From: Blastocatellia bacterium | GTDB lineage: Bacteria > Acidobacteriota > Blastocatellia > UBA7656 | NCBI GenBank assembly: GCA_035275065.1 | Contig: DATENM010000063.1 | Span: forward strand, 79,689-143,688 | Length of the DNA stretch: 64,000 nucleotides | Direction: 5' to 3' | Shown here: piece by piece, positions 53,928 to 62,225 of the stretch | Layout of the letters: every line of letters begins with the position of its first letter | Position numbering within the stretch: position 1 is the first letter of the stretch | Made by a program: the position numbers and the translations under genes | Notes under the pieces: model-generated | Database searches by the model: none | The model's input: only the letters and a program-made list of their open reading frames with translations | What the model was told of the DNA's origin: nothing

Positions 53928-55730
53928 TTAGTTTGATTGAGACTCCGTCGTTGTCTCACTCGCCTTGACCGGAATATCCGGCTTGCCGAAGTAACCTTCA
54001 AAAAAGCCGAAGGCGCAATAGTCGCGATGATAATTGGCTTCACTAATTTCGCTCAAGAGCCTCACCAGCTCGATAAACTTCTGCTTCAAGCTGGGATAGG
54101 CGCGCTCGTGAATAGCCAGCTTTTCGTTGATGAAGTTGGCGAAAGCAACTAGGCTCTGCTTATCTGAAATGCGCCTTGACAACAAGCCAACGTAATTCTT
54201 CTCAAAGGACTTGATCTCCCAGGAGACGGGTTGCGCCAGTTGCCCAAGCAGCTTGCCAGCTTTGTAGCTGTTCGAGTCGTTCATTGTTTCCATTTCCTTA
54301 TCTCCGCCTTTCCGTAATCGAGTCAGAAACTCGTAGTCAAATTTGAGCAGATTGTAATTCGAGATTTCATTTCGAATGTTGAATTCGTTTTTCCCCACAA
54401 ATCCGGGAAGCAACAAGTCGTCGCGGGCGTATGTGTCTGCGTAGATTTGCGGAAGCACTTTTAACAAATGGCTTTGATATTTCTTCTTATCCGTAGTCAC
54501 GTCGCCCAAGATATTCAAGAATGAACGGCGCACATCCAGCGGGCCAAGTTCTTTCCTGCTTTTGATGAGTCTGTTGCGCTTTGCCTCAACGTCTTGACGA
54601 ATATCGGCAATTCGCTCCCCGACCGCGCGTAGATGACTTTTCTGTAAACCGGCTAGTTCGATCATATCCACGTCGGGTGAAGAGACACCGCCGGCTTTAC
54701 TGAAAATGAAATCGAATGAATGAATGTTTGCGCCGGTTTCAAATAGAACGTTTGGAGTAAGGCTGTCGAAGAAATTATAGAGGCCGGTCGTTTGTTCGGA
54801 AATTAATACTTTGTCTTCCGCTATGCCCTGTTGCGTTGCCTTTGTTGTACTTGATTCCTTTTCGTCGCTCTTGTACTCAAAAAATTCTTCAATCTGGTCA
54901 GCGGTCAGATTCTCACCTTTCGGCAAAATGATTATTTTGATGTCCCGTGCGGACAACATCGCTCTTGTTGAGTAATTGATGGCGTAGAGCAAATCCAACA
55001 CCTCGTCAGCGTTGCCGAAGGCTTTGGCCTTGTACATACTTTCCGGCGTGAAATTCGGGAAGGGAAGATTCTTTTCTGGCGAGGCAAGGGTTTTATAAAG
55101 ACTCTTTCGCAAAACGATTTGCCCCTTCTGGTTGGTCACAAACTCATCGAGAAGCCTACGGTTTAAGGCGTCTAATTCTTCTTCAAACTCGTACCAATGT
55201 TCGCGTTGCCCTTGAAACGCGAAATGCAAGAAACACATCTTTTCCCTGCCCTGTTCTTTTAGAAAGTTCTCGATTTGCTCTCGATGGTCGGCGAAAGAGG
55301 CCCTGAATTTCTCAATCGCAGTTCCAGCAAATGGTTTAACATCCTCATTGCCCCGCACGAATGAACTTAAACCGAAAGCGTTTTTTATTTCCGGGTTCTC
55401 CATGCGGTAATAGCCTCGCTCTTTATCTTTTATGACGCCATAAGAAATGTCGCCCCAAATGTATTTCATTAAGCTATCAGCGTCTGAAGATTTGTAAGCC
55501 AGGTAAAAAAGTTGATGTTTGATAAAATCTTCGTCCATTATTGTCGAGATGTTATCAAGCTCAAATCTAAAGTCTTCTCTTACAGGCAGGGAGAAATAAC
55601 CGACAGACATCTTCTTATCGCTCAACGGGGCGCGTTTGATATAGCGGTGATGACGCAGTCGATTGGACTGTCGGAGAGTTTTTCCAATCTGTAGCAGGGT
55701 TTCTAACATTTGCTCATGCTGCCTTTTCAA
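53928..55730 (-). CDS. cas8b: Cas8b (Csh1-like), Cascade large subunit
   Basis: A 600-residue protein assigned as Cas8b from position between cas6 and cas7 and from length and composition. Visible features: PVREDFRFELDNISTIMDED near residue 50, NYSTRAMLSARDIKIIILPK near 255 and a helical C-terminus (FANFINEKLAIHERAYPSLK) that could supply the small-subunit function. Cas8b recognises the PAM and stabilises the R-loop. The N-terminal zinc-like Cys cluster of some Csh1 proteins is not seen. Direct sequence similarity to other Cas8b proteins is low by nature. Confidence 0.85.
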   Translation of the reverse strand: MKRQHEQMLETLLQIGKTLRQSNRLRHHRYIKRAPLSDKKMSVGYFSLPVREDFRFELDNISTIMDEDFIKHQLFYLAYKSSDADSLMKYIWGDISYGVIKDKERGYYRMENPEIKNAFGLSSFVRGNEDVKPFAGTAIEKFRASFADHREQIENFLKEQGREKMCFLHFAFQGQREHWYEFEEELDALNRRLLDEFVTNQKGQIVLRKSLYKTLASPEKNLPFPNFTPESMYKAKAFGNADEVLDLLYAINYSTRAMLSARDIKIIILPKGENLTADQIEEFFEYKSDEKESSTTKATQQGIAEDKVLISEQTTGLYNFFDSLTPNVLFETGANIHSFDFIFSKAGGVSSPDVDMIELAGLQKSHLRAVGERIADIRQDVEAKRNRLIKSRKELGPLDVRRSFLNILGDVTTDKKKYQSHLLKVLPQIYADTYARDDLLLPGFVGKNEFNIRNEISNYNLLKFDYEFLTRLRKGGDKEMETMNDSNSYKAGKLLGQLAQPVSWEIKSFEKNYVGLLSRRISDKQSLVAFANFINEKLAIHERAYPSLKQKFIELVRLLSEISEANYHRDYCAFGFFEGYFGKPDIPVKASETTTESQSN

Positions 55731-55746
55731 AAGTTGGGAGTGTTTT

Positions 55747-56508
55747 TTATTTCTTTTCTACCATCCCGAAGCCCATGGAGTTGCGGGAGCCGAAGCCGGT
55801 CTCGTAGCCTAACTCGATCAGTTCCTTGCTGCTTTCTATCGTGAATGGAGCCAGCCAGCCGCGGACTTTAGTTCCTTCGCTCAGCTCGATTAATACCGAG
55901 GGTCGCCGGTTGCGCTTTGTAGCCTCTGCTATATACACCCTGTCCCACTCCCAATGCAAGCCTTCATACACCGGAGCATGACCGTTTAACGCCTCGTACT
56001 TGCGCGCCAGGTTGCGCGCGATCACTCCCGACCAGTCATCTTCCAGATTCAAATAGCGCACGCGGTTCTGTTCATCGCGCACTGACTCCGTAATTGGCGC
56101 GAGCGCCCGAAAGCTCATCCGCCCGCTGAACTCCGGCGGCGCTATCGTTTCAGCCTCCGCAAGCGTGAATTCAGTGTTCGCAATATGAAACCGCTCGCTG
56201 TGGAACAGGCCCGAGACAAAATGCTCGATGAACTCGTCGACTGGCGAACTGACCTGTACCGATACCTCAGGCGACTCCAGCACCATCCGGTCGCCAACCA
56301 CCCGGCGGCGCTTCACAAACAATCGCGAGAAGGTGAACAGCTTGAAACGCCGGCGGTCGGCTTCAAAGCCTTCATCGTGCAGCGCGGTGGCAAATGCTTC
56401 CGAAGCATTGCCGATCGTGCGGTAGATCAATCCTGCCACCGCGTGGTTGTAGTTCAACGGCAATACGGCGTTTCGTTTTGTTGCCAGCAAGGTTAGCTTG
56501 ACTCGCAT
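55747..56508 (-). CDS. cas6: CRISPR RNA endonuclease Cas6 (type I-B)
   Basis: A 253-residue Cas6. The start MRVKLTLLATKRNAVLPLNY is the usual first strand, with the nearby H22 in LNYNHAVAGLIYRTIG as candidate catalytic His. The C-terminal Gly-rich loop GYETGFGSRNSMGFGMVEKK is a hallmark. It cuts the repeat transcript to leave the AUUGAAAC handle. It is the first gene of the canonical cas operon, 16 bases before cas8b and 33 bases after a second Cas6-like gene. Confidence 0.93.
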   Translation of the reverse strand: MRVKLTLLATKRNAVLPLNYNHAVAGLIYRTIGNASEAFATALHDEGFEADRRRFKLFTFSRLFVKRRRVVGDRMVLESPEVSVQVSSPVDEFIEHFVSGLFHSERFHIANTEFTLAEAETIAPPEFSGRMSFRALAPITESVRDEQNRVRYLNLEDDWSGVIARNLARKYEALNGHAPVYEGLHWEWDRVYIAEATKRNRRPSVLIELSEGTKVRGWLAPFTIESSKELIELGYETGFGSRNSMGFGMVEKK

Positions 56509-56541
56509 CCGTTATACCCCTTGATTCACTATGGACGACGT

Positions 56542-57132
56542 TTATCGGCTCGTTCGCACAGATTTTTTTAAGGCCGGCACGAAGAATCCGCAGCCCAAGT
56601 GACGGTGATTGCCCAGCCCTTGCTCCTGAAGCGCGATAGAATCGTCTTCGCTCAGGTCATGCAGCGTTAAGGCGAAGCCGACGACGCGGCGCCGGCCGGC
56701 GCGAAATCGCTCGCGCCGACCCAACTCGATCTCGCAGGCGATGCCCATCTCGTCGAGCCGCCAACAGAGCGCGTCGAGAAACGCCTCTGGTCTTGAGCAG
56801 CCGTTGATCACCACGCATCTCGCGTAGAGACTTGCACAGGGCTTGAGCAGCGAAATCCCTGGCGTGCCCAGTCTCACCGGCTGGCCGCCGATCTGTAACC
56901 ACCGGTGGGCAAGCTCTAACATCCGCGATACGCGGCTCTGCGGCAGGCGCATCCGCAAGTGCACCTGTGGAGCACACGCAAGCGCGCCGCTTGATCGTCT
57001 CGCGCTCACAAGCAACCAGCCGGCGTTCGCGGTTTCCGGGACGAGCCGCGAGATGGCGCGGAACATCGCCCGCCCGTCAGCGCGCGGCGGCGTAGCGCCC
57101 AGCAGCGGAAATCTCAACTCGACGTAGACCAT
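56542..57132 (-). CDS. Second Cas6-like protein (Cmx6/type I-MYXAN-like)
   Basis: A 196-residue RAMP-fold protein. The C-terminal GLGNHRHLGCGFFVPALKKS is the Gly-rich loop typical of the Cas6/Cmx6 family, and ELRFPLLGATPPRADGRAMF is a matching N-terminal strand. It is shorter than, and not obviously close to, the Cas6 encoded 33 bases downstream. It lies only 15 bases after herA, so it probably belongs to the HerA-NurA transcript. It may process a different RNA, serve as a spare Cas6, or have been kept from a lost subtype. No other I-MYXAN genes are present. Confidence 0.75.
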   Translation of the reverse strand: MVYVELRFPLLGATPPRADGRAMFRAISRLVPETANAGWLLVSARRSSGALACAPQVHLRMRLPQSRVSRMLELAHRWLQIGGQPVRLGTPGISLLKPCASLYARCVVINGCSRPEAFLDALCWRLDEMGIACEIELGRRERFRAGRRRVVGFALTLHDLSEDDSIALQEQGLGNHRHLGCGFFVPALKKSVRTSR

Positions 57133-57147
57133 AGCCGCGCCTTCACC

Positions 57148-59022
57148 CTACCGCATAAACTCCCGCTTCGACGAGGCCGGGCGAATCTGCGTGATGATCG
57201 GATGCGGGTACTGGCTCGAAACGATGATCGCCCGGCCTTTGCCCAGGCTCGGCACCTCTTCCCAGATCGCTTCGTTCACGCTGCCCGCCGCAGCTTTCAA
57301 CACCCGCAAGTTCTCGGCCCCGGTCGTCTGATGGATGATCTTGTTGTTGGCCAGCTCGAACAGCTCCGACGGCAGATGCTGTGGCGACTGCGTGACGAAG
57401 TGCAGCGCCAGCCATCGCTTGCGGCCACGGCGCGCAATCCTGCGCAACTGGTCGAGCGTCTGTTCCATGCGCTCCTGCTTCTCGCGCGACACGAAGCCGT
57501 GCGCCTCTTCAATCGTCAGAAAGACGCGGCGACGGGTGTTCTCCTCTTCACTCAAGCTCATCTTGTAGTGATACATTCGCGCCAGCAGATCGGCGATGAC
57601 GATGTTCACCACCTGCTGCTCGCGCGAATCGCTCATATCGATGACCGACAGATGGCCCGGCTCGCTGAGTTTTTTGACATCGAGCGGCGGCGCATCTTTG
57701 CGGTCAAAGATGTGCATCATCTGAAGCTCGCGCAGCTTCTTGCGCAACGCCCCATAAGAAGCTGCGTCTGTCTGGTCTTGCATCAGCGGCTCAAGCTGGT
57801 ACTTGTGGCAGTAGGTCTCGGGGCTCTTCTCAGCCGCGTCAGTATCGGTTTCCGCGTCGGTTTTATCGTCGTCTGACGCCTTGCGTCTGGACTTAGCCGT
57901 CTTCTTGTGCTCGCGCCGCCAGAAGTAATACTCAAACTCCTGATCGAGCATCCGTAGCAGCCAGGCGAGCGTGATGCCCGGGTAGCCCCTCGACAGATCA
58001 ACGTCTTCGCTGTCAATTGCCACAGCCTGGCCTTTCTTCTTGCGGGCAATCTGAACCGCCTGCTCGTAGAGGAAGGTGAAGCGCGTCTGCTGGGCGGTGT
58101 TCATCTCGGTGATCTCCATGACGATCTCCGGGCTGAGGGAATCGAAGGGCACAGAAAACTCTATGGCATCCTTGCACTTCGATTCGGCAAGCGGCGGCCG
58201 GTAGACCGTAATGCCCGCCGCACCGCGCGGCGAGCGCTCGAACGGTTTCAGGTCTTCGGCGATGTTGGCGGCGCTCGATGGCTGATCCATGAAGATGTAT
58301 TCGCCCTCAGGGTCAACAACCACCTGCGCATAACCCGCGGCCAGCGTCTCTTCGATGAAGACCTGGCAGGTGTTGGTCTTGCCGCTGCCGATGGTGCCGA
58401 CCGTCAGCCAGTTGCGCGGCACGACGCCTTTGTTGTCGCCATCGATCTCGACGAAGATGCCCTGATAATTATCGAGCAGCCCCAGGCGGATGTTGCCTTC
58501 CAGGTTCAGCATCGCCGTCATCATCGTCTCGTCGTAAGGCAGCACGGGCGAGGCCGGATGCGGGCGGCGGGTCGCGCCCGTAAGCACACCGTTGCGCTCT
58601 TCACCGAGAACCTCGATCTGCACCCAGCCGTGATATTCGGGCACGGCAAGCACCTTGCCCTGCCCCTGATTCAGGATGATGAACTGCACAGGCGTCGAGT
58701 CGCGCTTGAGCGCGTCGGGGTTGTAAAACGGCCCTTCGACGATGCGACCGCTGTAGCGGCGCCCGTCCTTCGTGCTGACCATGTGCACGTACATGCCGCG
58801 ATGCACCGTCGCCAGGTCGTTGCTGTGCACCAGCGCCTGAATGATATGGCTTTTCGCGGCGGAGGGATCGAAGTGGACGAAGGCGATCGCGCCTTCGGCT
58901 TCGGCGGCTCGACGCGCGAGGTCTTCATTTTCCGGGAGCGCGTTCAATTGTTCGATGGCGCCGTCAACTCTGGCCGATTGCGGCCCTTTGCCGTTGCCGG
59001 TCTTTTCACTGGCGCTGGACAT
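57148..59022 (-). CDS. herA: HerA-family DNA-translocating ATPase
   Basis: A 624-residue FtsK/HerA-superfamily ATPase. An N-terminal HAS-barrel-like beta domain (residues ~35-160, SHIIQALVHSNDLATVHRGM) precedes Walker A LTVGTIGSGKTNTCQVF near 210 and Walker B RRVFLTIEEAHGFV near 500. The arginine/sensor region is RRIARRGRKRWLALHFVTQS. A charged insert near 375-410 (KSRRKASDDDKTDAETDTDA) looks disordered. HerA hexamers pump DNA for the NurA nuclease, encoded 13 bases upstream, in end resection or defence. Position next to CRISPR genes and a DNA methyltransferase favours a defence role here. Confidence 0.92.
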   Translation of the reverse strand: MSSASEKTGNGKGPQSARVDGAIEQLNALPENEDLARRAAEAEGAIAFVHFDPSAAKSHIIQALVHSNDLATVHRGMYVHMVSTKDGRRYSGRIVEGPFYNPDALKRDSTPVQFIILNQGQGKVLAVPEYHGWVQIEVLGEERNGVLTGATRRPHPASPVLPYDETMMTAMLNLEGNIRLGLLDNYQGIFVEIDGDNKGVVPRNWLTVGTIGSGKTNTCQVFIEETLAAGYAQVVVDPEGEYIFMDQPSSAANIAEDLKPFERSPRGAAGITVYRPPLAESKCKDAIEFSVPFDSLSPEIVMEITEMNTAQQTRFTFLYEQAVQIARKKKGQAVAIDSEDVDLSRGYPGITLAWLLRMLDQEFEYYFWRREHKKTAKSRRKASDDDKTDAETDTDAAEKSPETYCHKYQLEPLMQDQTDAASYGALRKKLRELQMMHIFDRKDAPPLDVKKLSEPGHLSVIDMSDSREQQVVNIVIADLLARMYHYKMSLSEEENTRRRVFLTIEEAHGFVSREKQERMEQTLDQLRRIARRGRKRWLALHFVTQSPQHLPSELFELANNKIIHQTTGAENLRVLKAAAGSVNEAIWEEVPSLGKGRAIIVSSQYPHPIITQIRPASSKREFMR

Positions 59023-59035
59023 GATTTACCTCCTG

Positions 59036-60229
59036 TCAATCTCGCGTTGATCGCTCGGTTTGATACATGGCGCTACCGCCCGAGGCGCGGGCGAATTCGG
59101 CATTCAAATGGCTGGTGTACTCGCCGGGGCGGAAGGTGCCGGAGCAGTACTGGTCGGCGAGGTCTAACAGCAAGGGAAAGCCCCGCGGGCCGGTGTTGGC
59201 GGCGTCGGCCAGCAGCATGTGGACGGCTTCCGAAAGACGATCCTTGTTGCAGTAGAAAACATAAGGCGGGCTCATCTCGTGAGCGCGCAGCACGCCTTGA
59301 GCCACTTGGCGACCGTGTCGGTCTCTGAACTCATTGAAGACTTCTTTCTGACTCTTGCCGCCATACTGCGGTATCGCGGTGTCGGTGTAGTGAGCGCTAT
59401 CCAAATACTGGTTCAATATCTCTTCGCCGCCGCGCACGACAAGGTACTCGCCGGCCTCAAGCGCCAGCCCGAGCGACAGCAGATCGCGATGCGAATCGTG
59501 CGAGACAATCGCCGCGTAAGCGCCGTCTTCGATCAGCGCGCCGATCAGATTCAGGCAAGGTAAAAGGATGTGCTGGCGGCCAGAGCCGCTCAACATCTCG
59601 TGTGGGAATAGGGTTCCCTGAATCAGCTTGAACGTGCCGGGCGGCGTGTCTAACAGCACCTGCCGCTCTTTGTAGGTCATCAGCGCATAGAGAAAGATGT
59701 TGGGGATTTTGTTCTTCAGCTCCTCGCCGCGCGAGTTGAGCGCCGCAACGATGTCGGCGGCACTGGTGTTGCGGGGCAGTTCTTTACCCCAGTGCATGAT
59801 GTTGGACACGAACTGGCCGGTCGTTCCCTGATAGCTGACTCTGGAGATGGCGACCTGCGCGCCGACCAAGCTCAAGGTTTCATATCTGGCGAGCGTGCCA
59901 TCGGCAGCGACCACCTCGCCGGTGTAGAGGCGCTTGCGCTGGAGGAGTTCAATGTATCGCGGGTTCGCTTTCTCCCATAGGAGCTTGCCGGCGCGCGCCA
60001 GTTCCGGGAAGAAGACTTCGCGCAGCTCGCGGCGCACTTGGCCGTCGGATTCGACTACACGGCTGACCGTGGCGCGCGCCGCCGCCGGCATGGTTTGATA
60101 GTATTCGCCCGGTGGCTTCCAACTGGCCGGATCGATGATGCTCTCGAAGTCGAGACTGTTGTCGAAGGTTTCATCGACTTCCGATTCCGAATTCGGGTTG
60201 GTTGCGCCCTCTGGGTCGACAGCGAGCAT
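59036..60229 (-). CDS. nurA: NurA-family nuclease
   Basis: A 397-residue NurA-domain protein. VVAADGTLARYETLSLVGAQ near 110 has the first catalytic Asp; a second acidic motif is IVSHDSHRDLLSLGLALEAG near 240, and the C-terminal FPLLLDLADQYCSGTFRPGE carries further conserved residues. NurA dimers sit on the HerA hexamer and degrade DNA fed through it. The herA start is 13 bases downstream, giving a NurA-HerA pair. The N-terminal ~55 residues are acidic and variable. The upstream gap to the ImmA/IrrE gene is 133 bases, the largest within this transcript. Confidence 0.85.
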   Translation of the reverse strand: MLAVDPEGATNPNSESEVDETFDNSLDFESIIDPASWKPPGEYYQTMPAAARATVSRVVESDGQVRRELREVFFPELARAGKLLWEKANPRYIELLQRKRLYTGEVVAADGTLARYETLSLVGAQVAISRVSYQGTTGQFVSNIMHWGKELPRNTSAADIVAALNSRGEELKNKIPNIFLYALMTYKERQVLLDTPPGTFKLIQGTLFPHEMLSGSGRQHILLPCLNLIGALIEDGAYAAIVSHDSHRDLLSLGLALEAGEYLVVRGGEEILNQYLDSAHYTDTAIPQYGGKSQKEVFNEFRDRHGRQVAQGVLRAHEMSPPYVFYCNKDRLSEAVHMLLADAANTGPRGFPLLLDLADQYCSGTFRPGEYTSHLNAEFARASGGSAMYQTERSTRD

Positions 60230-60362
60230 GCGGTATTACTCCCTTCGCATTTTGGCAGCCAATCGCGTGAGCCGAGACGGATGCGGTTGCCTGAACCTGA
60301 CTCTCCGTGCTCAAAAGGTTATACCGCGTTTATCAGCCATTTTCTCGCGATGGAAAGAAAAC

Positions 60363-61151
60363 TTACTGGCGGCTTTTGTCCGCAGAAGCTAGCAGCCCAG
60401 CGAAAAGTCCAGCGATAACGTTTGGCTGCGGCGCAAGGTAGCGCCGTAAATCTTCAAAATAGCTTTCGGCAATCCGGCGCGGCAATTGGAACTTCTCGTA
60501 AAGCAGAGTCACCATTTGGGCTTTGTCGTGGGACTGCATGAGTGGTGAAACCACATCCCACGGCGCAATCAGCTCGCGCGCAAACAGGTCAGCCTGTATC
60601 TCGCGCTCGACCGTTTCCGGGCTGATCGCCTGGCCTCTATTCATGATCTCTCTAGGCCGCGGCGGCAGCCCTTTGATAAAGGCGTATAGCTCAAGCCGCG
60701 CGTCGCACTCGCGCCAGGCGAAGGCGCGCTCGATGGCATCTTTCTGCTCAGGCAATGATCGCAGCCAGAGCTGCTGAACGCGGAAGACATCCGCGAGGAA
60801 ATGCCCCAACTCGTGAGCCAGCACGTAGGTGTGAGTCTGCGGCGACAGCCGGTCACGAATAAAGATGATGTTGCACGGCGGCCCGATGTGAAGCAGCCCA
60901 TAAAGCCGGCGATCCACGATAGACAGGACTGGCGGCTGAAAGCTTTCTCCACGAAGGATGCAGAGGTAGCGGAAGGCTTCGCGGAAGGTGAGCGGCAGCA
61001 TTCTTTTGATGGGAATCTCCAGGCCGTAGGTGATGAGGCGTTCGACATCACGGGGCAAAACATGAAATTCGCCTTCCGGTCGTTCGGCCAGAAGATCCGC
61101 GAGCGCGGCGATCATCGAAAAAACGCGCTGCATTGGCGGGCTGTCGCGCAT
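60363..61151 (-). CDS. ImmA/IrrE-like metallopeptidase
   Basis: A 262-residue predicted zinc protease. YVLAHELGHFLADVFR supplies HExxH (H113, E114, H117), and EIQADLFARELIAP near residue 195 supplies the third ligand and is characteristic of ImmA/IrrE proteins. ImmA/IrrE proteases cleave repressors to release DNA-damage or mobile-element responses. It is encoded between NurA-HerA and a small acidic protein plus sigma-like factor, so one of those neighbours could be its target. No helix-turn-helix is fused to it. Confidence 0.87.
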   Translation of the reverse strand: MRDSPPMQRVFSMIAALADLLAERPEGEFHVLPRDVERLITYGLEIPIKRMLPLTFREAFRYLCILRGESFQPPVLSIVDRRLYGLLHIGPPCNIIFIRDRLSPQTHTYVLAHELGHFLADVFRVQQLWLRSLPEQKDAIERAFAWRECDARLELYAFIKGLPPRPREIMNRGQAISPETVEREIQADLFARELIAPWDVVSPLMQSHDKAQMVTLLYEKFQLPRRIAESYFEDLRRYLAPQPNVIAGLFAGLLASADKSRQ

Positions 61152-61210
61152 CGCCTTCCTTTCAAAACCTGAGACTCGGCTTGTGGACTGATCTGATGCT
61201 GTAGCGCCGG

Positions 61211-61582
61211 CTACTCCAGCTCTTCTTCATCAAAAGCGGCTTGATAGAATTCCTGAACCGCTGGGCGGTCTGCCCCGAGCTCAAGACTGCGCGCCAGAAT
61301 CATGGCCTGCACAAACGCTATAGGATTCTTCAGATGGCAGCATTCGGCAATTCGATGGGCGTCACGCGCGAGTGCCTGTTCGCGCGGCAGCGGCATTGCC
61401 TGAAGCCGGTGAAACACCACCTCATCGGTGCCAAATTCGTTCGCCTGTTCATCTGCCGTAACGCTCTGCCGCTCGCGCAGCAGGCCGAGCCAGTAGCCGA
61501 CAAAACCCGGCTCATCCGCTGCATAGGCATACCAGGAAGCCATAATCTCTTCGTCGTCCGTATGGTCGCTGTTATTCACCAT
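61211..61582 (-). CDS. Small acidic protein, unrecognised
   Basis: A 123-residue, largely helical acidic protein with no recognised family. It begins MVNNSDHTDDEEIMASWYAY and has an Arg/Glu-rich centre (REQALARDAHRIAECCHLKN). It lies 10 bases after the sigma-like gene and 59 bases before the ImmA/IrrE gene. Its size and position fit an anti-sigma factor, antitoxin or protease substrate, but that is inference from arrangement alone. Confidence 0.65.
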   Translation of the reverse strand: MVNNSDHTDDEEIMASWYAYAADEPGFVGYWLGLLRERQSVTADEQANEFGTDEVVFHRLQAMPLPREQALARDAHRIAECCHLKNPIAFVQAMILARSLELGADRPAVQEFYQAAFDEEELE

Positions 61583-61592
61583 CTTCTCGCCT

Positions 61593-62213
61593 TTACTCGC
61601 CTATCAAATCGTCTGCCTCATAGCCCATCTCATCAGTTAAGGCTTGCAGCTTGCGCAGCAGTCGGGCTTTCACATTCTTTACTTCCCGCCCCGCAGGCTT
61701 GATCGCGCCATAACGAGCCAGGACTTGCGCGAATGCCGCTTGCTGCTTTTCACCCTGCAAGATCAAACGGAGAAACTCTTTCTCTGCGCCCTCCAGCCGC
61801 TCGACCGCCGCGCCGAAAAACTGATCGCGCTCGATGCGCCGGTCGAGCTCTACTGTGTCTATAGGGTTATACGCCGGCTGAAGCAGATTTTCGCAAGCTG
61901 AGTCCCGAAACGCTTTGATTTTCTGCAAGGCATGGTAAAGGCTCGCCAATCGCAGCTTGAGCAGATGAATCGCATAGGTGGTGAAACTGGCTTGACCCGC
62001 GTCGTAGCGTTCCGGGTGGCGAAGGATTTCTGCGAGCACGCTGTTTACAATGCTCTGCACCTCATCTCGCGGCAGATTCGCGTAATGACTCCAGGCCCAG
62101 CGGGCCAGTTGCAGCAAGACCAGATGAGCAATCTCGTCTTTCGCAATCGGGTCGCCTTGCGCAAAGGCAGATAGCTGTTGGGCCGTCGGCTGTTGAAAGG
62201 CGCTTTCGTCCAT
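61593..62213 (-). CDS. Sigma-70-like factor
   Basis: A 206-residue protein with the layout of a small sigma factor. Region 2-like helices lie at ~25-105 (RDEVQSIVNSVLAEILRHPE, then ASFTTYAIHLLKLRLASLYH). A region-4-like C-terminus lies at ~140-195 (KEFLRLILQGEKQQAAFAQV and VKNVKARLLRKLQALTDEMG). Similarity is weak in the -10-recognition part, so a diverged or specialised factor is likely. It starts 12 bases after the methyltransferase gene and ends 10 bases before the small acidic protein. It may direct transcription of this island under stress. Confidence 0.65.
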   Translation of the reverse strand: MDESAFQQPTAQQLSAFAQGDPIAKDEIAHLVLLQLARWAWSHYANLPRDEVQSIVNSVLAEILRHPERYDAGQASFTTYAIHLLKLRLASLYHALQKIKAFRDSACENLLQPAYNPIDTVELDRRIERDQFFGAAVERLEGAEKEFLRLILQGEKQQAAFAQVLARYGAIKPAGREVKNVKARLLRKLQALTDEMGYEADDLIGE

Positions 62214-62225
62214 GAGGTCTTACCA

